From NCBI RefSeq assembly GCF_000621745.1, contig NZ_JHXK01000028.1:1-64000 (forward strand): a DNA stretch of 64,000 bases, in the 5' to 3' direction. This stretch comes from Clostridium beijerinckii HUN142. GTDB taxonomy: Bacteria; Bacillota; Clostridia; Clostridiales; Clostridiaceae. The position numbers and the translations under genes were made by a program. Shown piece by piece: positions 8,019 through 16,767 of the stretch. The notes beneath the pieces were generated by a model. It had not been told where the DNA came from and did no database searches. It worked only from the letters and a program-made list of their open reading frames with translations. Each line of letters begins with the position of its first letter. Positions within the stretch are counted from its first letter, which is position 1.

Positions 8019-9143
8019 CTAATTTTTAACCGCCTTATTAACCGTATCTTCTTGAGTTTTCGGTACCTCTATGGTTTTATTCGGATCCTCTGGAATCTTT
8101 CCTGACGTAGGATTATTTACAATAGTTCCGTTATCTGGACCTATGTTAATAGTATTGTCATCCTTTGTAGGAGTTGTCACAGGTGTATTTCCCTTACTAT
8201 CATTTTGCGCAGGAACCTCTGGCTGTAAGTTTAACACTCCATCATCCTTTTGATCTTTTTTAGTGTTATCTATAGCTTTCCCTGAGCCCATATTAGGTAA
8301 TGAATCGTCAGCCGCTCCATTTATTGTAGGCTTATCTACAGTTGTTTTTTCAGGTTTTGAATCTGAATTTAAATTTGAATTTGAATTAGTAGCCGGAGTA
8401 ACGACATCATTATTTTTTTCGTCTTTTGCATCCCACTGAGTTACATTTTCTTTATCTTTTATACTTGCAGTAATTTCTTTTACTGGTGCTACGTCTATTT
8501 TATTCTTTGTATTCTCATCTACCACTAGAGATGCTTCATATCTTCCTAAGCTTATTCCTTTTGTCTTGGCTTCATCAACATCATCCTTATCACCCTTAAC
8601 ATAAGTAACCTTTTCTGTATTAAAAGTAGATTGAATAACGTCCTTTATATCTTTCTCATAAGCACTGTTATCTTCATTTTTTACAAATGCAAATCCAACC
8701 AGTACTTCCCTATTAGTATCTAAATATTTTTTTTCTATAAGTTTTTCTTTTATTTTTTGTACTCCTTCATCAAGAGATATACCTTTAACATCAGTAAAAT
8801 CTATATTCTTTCCATCATTGTTTACACCTTCAACACTAATAATCTTCAATTTACTATCAGCTTCTATTTGTATACTAGGATTAATATCTAGACTAACAAC
8901 TGCATACGCTGCATCAGATTTCATGGTATGAAAGAAGGTGAATACTATTAAAAACAACGCTGCAATTGCTCCAATTGACTTAATAAAGTTATTATACCTA
9001 TAAGTCCCACCATTACTAGCCTTAACGACATCATCTTCAAAATAAAATATTTTTTGCCCTATTTCCATGCCTTTCTTAGGCACAATCTTTTCCATTATGC
9101 CATTATCATTTAAAGCTATAGCATAACTTTTTTTAATTTCCAT
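8019..9143 (-). CDS. rsgI: Anti-sigma-I factor, RsgI family
   Basis: Membrane anti-sigma factor of about 374 residues. The cytosolic N-terminus (about 1-45, MEIKKSYAIALNDNG ... GQKIFYFEDD) matches the RsgI sigma-binding domain. A single hydrophobic segment follows (about 53-73), then AAYAVVSLDINPSIQIEAD, the signature of the RsgI extracellular juxtamembrane region. Beyond about residue 200 the chain is Asp/Lys/Asn/Pro-rich low complexity with no recognisable carbohydrate-binding module. GTG 9170 and ATG 9161 are possible, but ATG 9143 has AGGGG at 7-base spacing and gives the canonical start. It directly follows sigI; the pair should control cell-envelope or heat-type responses. Confidence 0.88.
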   Translation of the reverse strand: MEIKKSYAIALNDNGIMEKIVPKKGMEIGQKIFYFEDDVVKASNGGTYRYNNFIKSIGAIAALFLIVFTFFHTMKSDAAYAVVSLDINPSIQIEADSKLKIISVEGVNNDGKNIDFTDVKGISLDEGVQKIKEKLIEKKYLDTNREVLVGFAFVKNEDNSAYEKDIKDVIQSTFNTEKVTYVKGDKDDVDEAKTKGISLGRYEASLVVDENTKNKIDVAPVKEITASIKDKENVTQWDAKDEKNNDVVTPATNSNSNLNSDSKPEKTTVDKPTINGAADDSLPNMGSGKAIDNTKKDQKDDGVLNLQPEVPAQNDSKGNTPVTTPTKDDNTINIGPDNGTIVNNPTSGKIPEDPNKTIEVPKTQEDTVNKAVKN

Positions 9144-9170
9144 TATTATTCCCCTATTCATTCTTTTCAC

Positions 9171-9836
9171 CTACTTTCTGATCCAATTTTTTAAAGCACT
9201 GAGATTCTTGTCAATTATTATTACAACAGAAATTATAAATTTTTTACTTCTTTTTATTACCTTTTCTGTAACCGAGAACTTTAGAACAATCTTTTTGATT
9301 GGTAATCTTTTCTTTAAATACATAAAAGATAAAAATTCTTCATCCTTTGATATTTCTTCTGATAAATTAATTGCATTCTTTCTCGTTGCTTGTTGTTTGG
9401 GAGCTTCATTCACCAAATCTTCCAAAGTAAAACCAAACGAACTTATTTCATTCTTTAAAGTAGTTATCTCTTCTAGCAACATACTATTATCTTCTTTAGG
9501 CTCAAAATATTCATCTCTAAAATCCAAACCTTTGTCCACTAATTCGTCCAAAGATGAATGATTATGCTTATTTTCACCTTTTAAGTAATTCTTTATTCTA
9601 CTTCCAATTACCAATTTTGCAAAAGATAAAAAATGTCCCTTTTCGTTATCATATCTTTCAATTGCCTCATGAAAACCAAGTAATCCCACACTAAGTTCTT
9701 CATCATTTTCGCAAGATACATAGCGACCTGTCACATCTGAAATACTTTTTATTATAAAAGGCATATGATTTTCAATAAGTTCATTTATACTTGTGTTCTT
9801 ATCAACATTTAAATCTATTAAAACACATTCGAGCAT
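9171..9836 (-). CDS. sigI: RNA polymerase sigma factor SigI
   Basis: Alternative sigma factor of 221 residues. Region 2 is seen in GLLGFHEAIERYDNEKGHFLSFAKLVIGSRIKNYL. The C-terminal part (RLPIKKIVLKFSVTEKVIKRSKKFIISVVIII) carries the SigI-type DNA-binding helices in place of a normal region 4. ATG 9836 follows a GGGAG box. It is followed 27 bp later by rsgI, the standard SigI/RsgI arrangement in Bacillus and clostridia. SigI members in B. subtilis respond to heat; in cellulolytic clostridia they sense polysaccharide. I see no clear SigI-type self-promoter upstream, but a TATAAT lies in the 5' region. Confidence 0.92.
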   Translation of the reverse strand: MLECVLIDLNVDKNTSINELIENHMPFIIKSISDVTGRYVSCENDEELSVGLLGFHEAIERYDNEKGHFLSFAKLVIGSRIKNYLKGENKHNHSSLDELVDKGLDFRDEYFEPKEDNSMLLEEITTLKNEISSFGFTLEDLVNEAPKQQATRKNAINLSEEISKDEEFLSFMYLKKRLPIKKIVLKFSVTEKVIKRSKKFIISVVIIIDKNLSALKNWIRK

Positions 9837-10156
9837 GACATACGCTCCCTTCTCCGGTCATTATTATATACAAAAAAAATTATAAGTTTTGGTACTTTTT
9901 ATTAAACAAATGTAAAACTTTAATTTCTAGGCTTAATTTAACATTTCATAAAAATACTTTTGTAAAATCTAAACTGATACTTACTATTATATCATGTATT
10001 AAATTTATTTTTAACATTGTTAATTGAAAAATCTATTTATAGAACTTTTTTCTCTTAACAATACAATTCATAGTAGTTTTTTATTAATTCAGTAAAAGGT
10101 ATTATATATATTAATGTTATTAAATCAAAAATTTAATTTCATACTTCTATTTAAAC

Positions 10157-10224
10157 AAAAAAGGAGCTTAGAGACCGGCGAAGGACACTCTAAGCTCCAC
10201 ATTAGCACTTTACGTACCAACTGC
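10157..10224 (-). ncRNA. Candidate small RNA upstream of sigI
   Basis: A self-contained minus-strand unit: a promoter (TTGAAG, 17 bp, TATTCT) followed by about 65-70 nt ending in a strong intrinsic terminator. The stem is GGAGCTTAGAG / CTCTAAGCTCC (10163-10198) with a 14-base loop rich in C and G and then six T. No open frame with a ribosome site lies inside. It is about 320 bp upstream of sigI, so it is not an ordinary sigI leader unless transcription reads through. I cannot assign it to a known RNA family. Confidence 0.55.
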
Positions 10225-10230
10225 TTATTT

Positions 10231-10259
10231 AGAATAACATAAATAATTAAAAACTTCAA
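10231..10259 (-). promoter_or_regulatory. Promoter of the candidate small RNA
   Basis: TTGAAG (10259-10254), exactly 17 bp spacer, TATTCT (10236-10231) on the minus strand, ending about 6 bases before the predicted RNA start. It is far better spaced than other hexamers nearby. Confidence 0.6.
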
Positions 10260-10291
10260 CCCAAATGATAAAATTTATTTATATATAAGTT

Positions 10292-10387
10292 CTATTTAAT
10301 AAAATTCATAAATATTAGCATTACTGCAAGTGCCGTTACTATTAGATAGAAATTAAAGTTTGATGAATAATCTTTCTTAGGACTCAT
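10292..10387 (-). CDS. Candidate 31-residue membrane peptide
   Basis: A short frame begins MSPKKDYSSNFNFYLIV and is followed by a continuous hydrophobic stretch ending MNFIK and a TAG stop. A polar, lysine-containing head with one predicted membrane helix is typical of small membrane proteins. It starts 30 bp after the J-like protein stop on the same strand, so translation could be coupled. No good Shine-Dalgarno is present, and a TTG five codons upstream in frame is an alternative start. Real coding status is uncertain; conservation in relatives would decide. Confidence 0.4.
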   Translation of the reverse strand: MSPKKDYSSNFNFYLIVTALAVMLIFMNFIK

Positions 10388-10417
10388 ATATGTTAAATTC
10401 AAATTGAAATATATCTA

Positions 10418-10921
10418 CTAACACATTCCCCCATTACCACCACTATTATTATCTCCACCACAAGCATTCATATTATTAGAGTTAGGTTTCACATTTTTAT
10501 TTGTGTACTTTTTCATATACTCAATAACTCTTGATTGCAATTTGTTTAAACTGTCCAAATATTCATGGTTATCAGGATCTAATTCTACAGCTTTTTTCAA
10601 ATAAGTAAGCCCACTATCGAACCACCCCTTTTGAACAGATATAAAACCTTGAAGATAATTCCATTCTGCTGAATTCGCATTATTTATTAGGTTCAATTTT
10701 GCTTCAGCCTCCGAAAAGTTTTTATCATCAACTAGATCACGAATTTCTTTATATAAATTGCCATTGATAATGAGTTCATATGCCGCACTAAGCGCTAAAA
10801 CTTTTTGTTTGGTTGTTTCATTTTGATTTTGTGTATATTCTTCTAAAATATTCTTAAATTTATTTTTTATTTCTTCTTCAGAAGCTGTTTTTTCAACACC
10901 TAAAACCTCGTATGGATCCAA
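10418..10921 (-). CDS. J-domain-like protein lacking HPD, with TPR-like region
   Basis: The 167-residue protein begins MDPYEVLGVEKTASEEEIKNKF, a clear J-domain helix I/II. Where the essential HPD tripeptide should follow helix II there is EEYTQNQN instead, so stimulation of DnaK ATPase is not expected. LSAAYELIIN fits helix III. Residues about 75-125 (NSAEWNYLQGFISVQKGWFDSGLTYLKKAVELDPDNHEY) are tetratricopeptide-like. The tail is Asn/Gly-rich with two cysteines (ACGGDNNSGGNGGMC). Its role is unknown; it may be a scaffold or decoy. It is downstream of recQ on the same strand after a 120-bp gap. Confidence 0.8.
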   Translation of the reverse strand: MDPYEVLGVEKTASEEEIKNKFKNILEEYTQNQNETTKQKVLALSAAYELIINGNLYKEIRDLVDDKNFSEAEAKLNLINNANSAEWNYLQGFISVQKGWFDSGLTYLKKAVELDPDNHEYLDSLNKLQSRVIEYMKKYTNKNVKPNSNNMNACGGDNNSGGNGGMC

Positions 10922-11042
10922 TTTAACTACACCTCTTTATTCTATCTTCTATTCCACTATTAAATATATTTAATAAAAATAGGTAATATTCTTAGATGTG
11001 TTTAATTTGATTTAAAATAGCTTAATAGATTTTATTAATTCA

Positions 11043-13493
11043 CTACAAATAATACTTCTTTAAAATTACAGCTCTTATGCTTTCATACTTTATATCCGAA
11101 GGTAATTCCTTTTTCAATACATTTATCTTATCGTATCCGCTCTTTTGACAAGCATCTCCAATTAACTTTTCATCTTCTTCATTGTAAAACTCCTCCAAGT
11201 TTATATAGAATATATTTTCTCCAAACTCCTTTATATAATCTGTTACATATCCTAGTATAGTTGAAATTGAGAGTTCTAATTTTTGAGATACTTCATGTAT
11301 ATTTACATTCTGCTTAAGCATATCTATAGAAATCTGATCATTTTCTCTGGTTTCTCCATCAATTATAACCTTTTTTCTTTTTCTTTCAATCCACTCCACT
11401 CTTATGCCATTTTCTAATAAATATTCATTTACTATATTTATTATCTTTTCACCATACGAACTTATTTTTTTAGGTCCTATTCCTGTTATATCTTTTAATT
11501 CATCTAGAGTACTTGGATATCTTCCGCTTATTTCTTTTAGAGTATTTATTGTCAGTGTTGCTTGTGGCAATGTTCTTTCCTTTTTAGCAAATTCTTTTCT
11601 TGCATTATCTAATCTCTTGTATAATTCTAAATCTGTTTTAACTTCTAGTTTAGATTCTTCATCTTTATTTACACTCTTTTGTGCCTCTAATGAAACTTCA
11701 TCACGATCAGGTACCTTAATTTCATGTTCTTCTACAAAATTTCGTATTGCATCTTCAAATACTTTTCCGTATTTATTGTATTTAACTTCCCCAACTCCAG
11801 AAATTTTAAGCATTTCATATTTTGTTATTGGATAATTTACAGTCATTTCTTTTAATGTAACATCGCCGAATATTATATATGGCGGAACATTGTTTTCCTT
11901 TGCCAGTTCTTGTCTTAAATCTCTAAGAATTTCAAAAAGTTCATTATCTTCACTAGCTTTCTTTTCTACTCTAAACTCTTTTAATTGAACTTTTTCTTGA
12001 GATGTTAATACTTTTCTTGATCTGTCATTTAAACTCAATACTGGATATGTACCTTCAACCACATTAATATATCCATGGGAAATTAATGTATTAATAAGGT
12101 TTTTGAGATCTTCTGCTGAATATTCTTTCATTAATCCATAAGTGGAAAGCTCATTAAAATGAAATTGAATAACTTTTTTATTTTTAGATCCTCTAAGTAC
12201 ATCTACAAGCATCCCAATTCCAAATTTAACTTTCATTCTATATATGCACGAAAGAACTTTCTGTGCTTCTATCGTCTTATCAACAAATTCCCCTTCGCTC
12301 AAACAGTTACTGCAATTATCGCATTGACCATTGTATACTTCTCCAAAATACTCCAAAACATATTTTCTATAGCAATAATTACTATATACAAAATCCATCA
12401 TTTGTTGAAGCTTTCTATATTGATTATTTTTCCTTTCTACATCTTCTATTGAGTTCTCTATTAAATACTTTTGGACCTGAACATCTTGAGGCGAAAATAA
12501 TAATACGCATTCACTCTTTTCTCCATCTCTTCCTGCTCTTCCAATCTCTTGATAGTAACTTTCAATATTTCTTGGCATATTATAGTGTACAACATATCTT
12601 ATATTAGGTTTATCTATACCCATTCCAAAAGCATTGGTTGCTATCATAATATCAGCTCTATCATATATAAAATTTTCTTGATTTTCTTTTCTAGTATTTT
12701 CAGATAATCCTGCATGGTAACAAGTCACGTTATATCCTTTAGCTTGTAAAGATTCATATAAGTTATTAACTTCTTTCCTAGTCGCAGCATATATAATGCC
12801 TGAAACTTCTTTATTATTTTCTATGTATTTATATAAATATTCTTTTTTGTTACCACTTTTAATCACGTTTATAAATAAATTTTCTCTATCAAAACCTGTT
12901 ATAAAGACTCTTGGATTATTCAATTTAAGAAGATTTACTATATCTTCTCTTACTTCCTGTGATGCGGTTGCAGTAAATGCTGTTATTATAGGCCTCTTTT
13001 GAAGTAAGCTTATAAAATACGATATTTTCCTATAACTTCCTCTAAAATCATGTCCCCATTGAGAAATACAATGAGCTTCATCTACAGCTATTTGAGAAAT
13101 ATTACATTTAGAAATAACGCTCAAAAACTCAAAAGATTCTAATCTTTCAGGTGCTATATAAAGAATCTTTATTTCATTATTTTCAAGATTGTTTATTACT
13201 TCTTTTTCTTCTATAGCACTCAATGTACTATTTATTAAAGCACCTTTAATCCCCATATCTTTTAGCGTATCTACTTGATCTTTCATTAGGGATATTAGAG
13301 GAGAAATTACTATTGTTATTCCTTCTAGCATCAGTGCTGGTATCTGATAGCAAATTGACTTTCCTCCTCCAGTTGGCATTATAGCAAGTACATCTTCTCC
13401 ATTTATTATTTTGCTTATTATGTCTTCTTGCCCTTTTCTAAATGACTTATATCCATAATATTTCTCTAAATAATTTAAAGCTACATTATTCAT
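11043..13493 (-). CDS. recQ: ATP-dependent DNA helicase RecQ with two HRDC-like domains
   Basis: 3'-5' DNA helicase acting in recombination and fork repair. Walker A is MPTGGGKSICYQ, motif II is DEAHCISQWGHDFR, and motif VI is QEIGRAGRDG. The zinc site lies in YCYRKYVLEYFGEVYNGQCDNCSNC, followed by a winged-helix RQC domain. Two HRDC-type helical repeats follow (about 515-590 and 625-700), each ending in a helix-hairpin-like KISGVGEVKYNKYG or DITGIGPKKISSYG. The last 100 residues form an extra helical domain. At 816 residues it is longer than E. coli RecQ (about 610) because of the second HRDC and the tail. Confidence 0.93.
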   Translation of the reverse strand: MNNVALNYLEKYYGYKSFRKGQEDIISKIINGEDVLAIMPTGGGKSICYQIPALMLEGITIVISPLISLMKDQVDTLKDMGIKGALINSTLSAIEEKEVINNLENNEIKILYIAPERLESFEFLSVISKCNISQIAVDEAHCISQWGHDFRGSYRKISYFISLLQKRPIITAFTATASQEVREDIVNLLKLNNPRVFITGFDRENLFINVIKSGNKKEYLYKYIENNKEVSGIIYAATRKEVNNLYESLQAKGYNVTCYHAGLSENTRKENQENFIYDRADIMIATNAFGMGIDKPNIRYVVHYNMPRNIESYYQEIGRAGRDGEKSECVLLFSPQDVQVQKYLIENSIEDVERKNNQYRKLQQMMDFVYSNYCYRKYVLEYFGEVYNGQCDNCSNCLSEGEFVDKTIEAQKVLSCIYRMKVKFGIGMLVDVLRGSKNKKVIQFHFNELSTYGLMKEYSAEDLKNLINTLISHGYINVVEGTYPVLSLNDRSRKVLTSQEKVQLKEFRVEKKASEDNELFEILRDLRQELAKENNVPPYIIFGDVTLKEMTVNYPITKYEMLKISGVGEVKYNKYGKVFEDAIRNFVEEHEIKVPDRDEVSLEAQKSVNKDEESKLEVKTDLELYKRLDNARKEFAKKERTLPQATLTINTLKEISGRYPSTLDELKDITGIGPKKISSYGEKIINIVNEYLLENGIRVEWIERKRKKVIIDGETRENDQISIDMLKQNVNIHEVSQKLELSISTILGYVTDYIKEFGENIFYINLEEFYNEEDEKLIGDACQKSGYDKINVLKKELPSDIKYESIRAVILKKYYL

Positions 13494-13577
13494 TTAATAA
13501 TACTCCTTAGATTAATACTTCTATTTAAATAAGGTAGCCAAAATTGATTTAAAAACCACTTTTAACTACCTTCCATA

Positions 13578-14447
13578 TTACTTAGCTAAAATTTCTATTC
13601 CAGTCTCAGTTATTAACACTGTATGTTCCCACTGAGCTGACAACTTATCATCAGCTGTATAAATAGTCCATTCATTTTCTTCATCAACAAAAACATCATA
13701 AGTTCCTTGATTAACCATTGGTTCCACAGTGAGAATCATTCCAGGAACAAGCAACATACCAGTTCCTTTCTCCCCTATATGAGGAACAAATGGATCTTCA
13801 TGAAATTCATTACCTATTCCATGTCCACCTAATGCTCTTACTATTGTATATCCATTTTTATGAGCATGTTCCTGACATGCTGCTCCTATATCTCCTAAGA
13901 ACCCCCAAGGTTTTATAGCTTCAATCCCTTTTACCATGCATTCTCTGGCTACTTCTACTAATCTTTTAGCTTCTTCACCAACATTGCCAATCATAAACAT
14001 TCTAGATGCATCTGAATAATATCCATCCAAAATCGTAGAAACATCTACATTTATAATATCTCCATCTTTGACTATAATATTTTCATCTGGAATTCCATGA
14101 CATACTTCATTATTTATTGATGTACATACACTCTTTGGGAAGCCTTCAAAGTTCAATGGGGCTGGGATTGCTCCATGTTCTATTGTATAATCATATACTA
14201 ATTTATCTATGTCAGCCGTGCTCATTCCTGCTTTAATTTTACTTGCAACTAAATCTAACACCCCATCATTAATCTTCGCACTTCTTTTAATTCCTTCTAT
14301 ATCCTTTTGGTTTTTTATAATATTTCTTGGTGGGACTATATGACCTTTTCTTCTAAAACTTTCAATTTTCTCATCAAATTCTAAATGACATTTTTTATAT
14401 TTTAAACCACTACCACACCAACATTTTTCATTTCTATCTAAAATCAT
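13578..14447 (-). CDS. map: Methionine aminopeptidase type I with SEC-C zinc motif
   Basis: Removes N-terminal methionine from new proteins. The N-terminal 20 residues (NEKCWCGSGLKYKKCH) are a SEC-C-type zinc-binding motif, often found on a second MetAP copy in clostridia. The catalytic domain holds the metal ligands: INVDVSTILDGYYSDASRMF (aspartates), GGHGIGNEFHEDPFVPH (histidine), TVEPMVN and WEHTVLITETG (glutamate and histidine). 289 residues fits the extended class. It stands alone, 84 bp upstream of recQ on the same strand. A ribosomal-protein-operon copy may exist elsewhere. Confidence 0.92.
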   Translation of the reverse strand: MILDRNEKCWCGSGLKYKKCHLEFDEKIESFRRKGHIVPPRNIIKNQKDIEGIKRSAKINDGVLDLVASKIKAGMSTADIDKLVYDYTIEHGAIPAPLNFEGFPKSVCTSINNEVCHGIPDENIIVKDGDIINVDVSTILDGYYSDASRMFMIGNVGEEAKRLVEVARECMVKGIEAIKPWGFLGDIGAACQEHAHKNGYTIVRALGGHGIGNEFHEDPFVPHIGEKGTGMLLVPGMILTVEPMVNQGTYDVFVDEENEWTIYTADDKLSAQWEHTVLITETGIEILAK

Positions 14448-15007
14448 TATTTTTATAACACCTCTTTATAATATATTATCTCTTATTAATATTTTAGTTT
14501 TTTGTCGCCAAATATTCAGCTATATATATAATACACCTAAACTAATTTAAATGATCATCTATATTCTATTCTTTATCAAAATTTCGATATTTTAAACTTA
14601 ACTTTCTTCAAGTAATATGCTAATTATTGCTTTATAAGACAATAAGCTTGCCATTAATATACTTGCTATTTCCTATATTTAATAAGATCATATGTTCAAT
14701 ATCTATAATACCACTTAATATTATTTCTGTTAACATGCTTTAGAAATTTCTATATTATCTCTACATTTTATTTATATAAACTATCAAAATAAAAATAAAA
14801 AAATTTACATATGGCATTTTACGTGGTCGCTTTTAACTGCTTACCTAAATATTTAAAAATAATATTTTGTAATATTAATAACGACTTAAACTTTATACTA
14901 TCCGATGAACAATATGATTATTTCAATTTCTCATTATCATCTTTGTAACTTTCTGAATATATTAATTATTTTAAAATTCATTATAATATAATCTTATATC
15001 AACATAC
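14448..15007. other. 560-bp non-coding stretch
   Basis: Very A+T-rich spacer between the helicase stop and map. A TATTAT near 14475 on the minus strand could be the map -10. I find no convincing hairpin with T-run, small gene or repeat here. Confidence 0.5.
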
Positions 15008-16450
15008 TTACTTTTTTGCTTTTTCAGCTTTAATAATTTTACCTTTTATCGTTATATTTTTTAATTCCTCTATAACTCTTTTTCCTTTTCCATTTAATAT
15101 ATCAACATATGATACTGAATCTTGAACATCTATGATTCCAATGTCTTCAGATTCAATACCATCTATTTTACAAATAGCACCAACTATATCTCCGGCACGG
15201 ATTTTCTTTTTTTTACCTCCATTTAAATAAATTTTTGTTATATTGTTATTTATAGCTTTTGATTTTTCTTCTTTTCTTTTAGGTTTACTTTTAAGTGTTT
15301 TGATTGCTTCATCTTTTTCCTTTTCAACTATTTTTCTCTCAGGCAAATTATAGACAGGAATTTTGAATCCAATAAACTCTTCAATTTCACTTAAAAGCTT
15401 ATCTTTTTCATTAACACAGAAGCTTATTGCCTTCCCTTTTTCCCCTGCTCTTCCTGTTCTCCCTATTCTATGTACATATGCTTCCTTCTCTACAGGAAGA
15501 TCATAATTTATTACATGAGTAATTCCTTTAACATCAATTCCTCTTGAAGCTAGATCTGTGGACACAAGTATTCTGAAATCGCCCGATCTAAACCCATCCA
15601 TAATGCTTAATCTTTCTTTTTGAAGCATTCCTCCATGTATTCTATTTACCGAGTACCCCTTAGATTTTAACCATTGAAAAACTGTGTCTACATTCTCTTT
15701 AGTTTTTGCAAATATAACTACTGTTTCAGGTTTCTCAGTTATTAAAATATCATTTAGTTTTTCTATCTTCTCTTCATAATTAGTATAATATAAATTATGA
15801 TCTATATTTTCGTTAATAAGTTTTTGATTATTAATGCTTATATCCACAGGCTTATTCAGGTATTTATCACATAATATCTTTATTTCCTCTGGTATTGTTG
15901 CTGAAAATAACATAGTAACTTTTTTCTTTGGAAGTCTTCTAATAATTCCTTCAACTTGCCCGATAAATCCCATATTAAGCATTTCATCAGCCTCATCTAT
16001 AACAAAATATTTAATTTGAGATAAATTAAGACTTCCTCTATCTATATGATCTAGAATTCTCCCTGGAGTTCCAACCACTACGTGCGTCTTCTGTTTCAAT
16101 TTTCTCTCCTGTTCTGAGATAGGTTCTTTACCAAAAATCGAAACAGATTTTATTCTTTTAAACCTTCCTATATTAGTTATATCTTCGCTTACTTGAACAG
16201 CGAGTTCTCTCGTCGGTGTTAATACTAAAATTTGTGGAATATTTTCATTCCAATCTACTTTCTCACATAAAGGAATCCCAAAAGCTGCCGTCTTTCCACT
16301 TCCTGTTTGTGATTTAACTATGATATCTTTATTCAAAAGTATCTCTGGTATAACTTTTTCTTGAACTTCTGATGGATTTTTATACCCGAGTCCCTCGATT
16401 GATTTTAGGATTTCATCACTTATTTTAAATTTAGTGAATTCATTATTCAT
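15008..16450 (-). CDS. dbpA: DEAD-box RNA helicase of the DbpA/YxiN type
   Basis: ATP-dependent RNA helicase of 480 residues. Motifs in order: VKSQTGSGKTAAFG (I), LTPTRELAVQ (Ia), VGTPGRILDHI (Ib), VIDEADEMLN (II), LFSATIP (III), STDLASRGIDV (V), HRIGRTGRAG (VI). After a lysine-rich linker (about 375-405) the C-terminal 75 residues (KIYLNGGKKKKIRAGDIVGAI ...) are a DbpA-type RNA-recognition domain, which in YxiN/DbpA binds 23S rRNA hairpin 92. The family works in large-subunit assembly. It is divergent from a second DEAD-box gene across a 317-bp gap. Confidence 0.93.
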   Translation of the reverse strand: MNNEFTKFKISDEILKSIEGLGYKNPSEVQEKVIPEILLNKDIIVKSQTGSGKTAAFGIPLCEKVDWNENIPQILVLTPTRELAVQVSEDITNIGRFKRIKSVSIFGKEPISEQERKLKQKTHVVVGTPGRILDHIDRGSLNLSQIKYFVIDEADEMLNMGFIGQVEGIIRRLPKKKVTMLFSATIPEEIKILCDKYLNKPVDISINNQKLINENIDHNLYYTNYEEKIEKLNDILITEKPETVVIFAKTKENVDTVFQWLKSKGYSVNRIHGGMLQKERLSIMDGFRSGDFRILVSTDLASRGIDVKGITHVINYDLPVEKEAYVHRIGRTGRAGEKGKAISFCVNEKDKLLSEIEEFIGFKIPVYNLPERKIVEKEKDEAIKTLKSKPKRKEEKSKAINNNITKIYLNGGKKKKIRAGDIVGAICKIDGIESEDIGIIDVQDSVSYVDILNGKGKRVIEELKNITIKGKIIKAEKAKK

Positions 16451-16516
16451 ATATTAAATTTTCACCTCAATTATTTTATTAAATTATATTAATTAGAAAT
16501 TATATAAATCTTTCTT

Positions 16517-16525
16517 ATTATACCA
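16517..16525 (-). promoter_or_regulatory. Extended -10 promoter of the DbpA-like gene
   Basis: TGGTATAAT on the minus strand is a perfect extended -10 element. A TTTGAA sits 16 bp upstream as a weak -35. The predicted leader is about 60 nt. Confidence 0.65.
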
Positions 16526-16638
16526 TTCTTATCTATCTTTCAAACACTATTTGTTTGTTTATTTTTTCATTGTTTTAATGCAATTTATACTTTCAATCTA
16601 AATCTTGATTCAGAGAGTAGTTTTTTTGCACAAAATAT

Positions 16639-16678
16639 ATAATCCCTTCTATATGAGATAATATATCTGTGGGATTAT
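16639..16678. other. Inverted repeat in the divergent DEAD-box intergenic region
   Basis: ATAATCCC / GGGATTAT arms enclose an A+T-rich 24-base stretch with further partial pairing. It lies upstream of both promoters (TATAAT at 16713 for the plus gene, TATAAT at 16522 for the minus gene), so it may be a shared control site rather than a transcript hairpin. Confidence 0.4.
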
Positions 16679-16767
16679 GTAACTTTAACTAGAAAAATGC
16701 ACATAATAAGGATATAATTAATTAGCAATATATCAAAAAAATTATTCAACTATAAAAGGAGAAATTA

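Noticed and set aside
9208..9561. 117-codon plus-strand frame over sigI
   Set aside because: Mirror of the Lys/Glu-rich sigI coding strand; no start signal.
12159..12607. Two overlapping plus-strand frames across recQ
   Set aside because: Both are antisense to a firmly identified helicase and lack ribosome sites.
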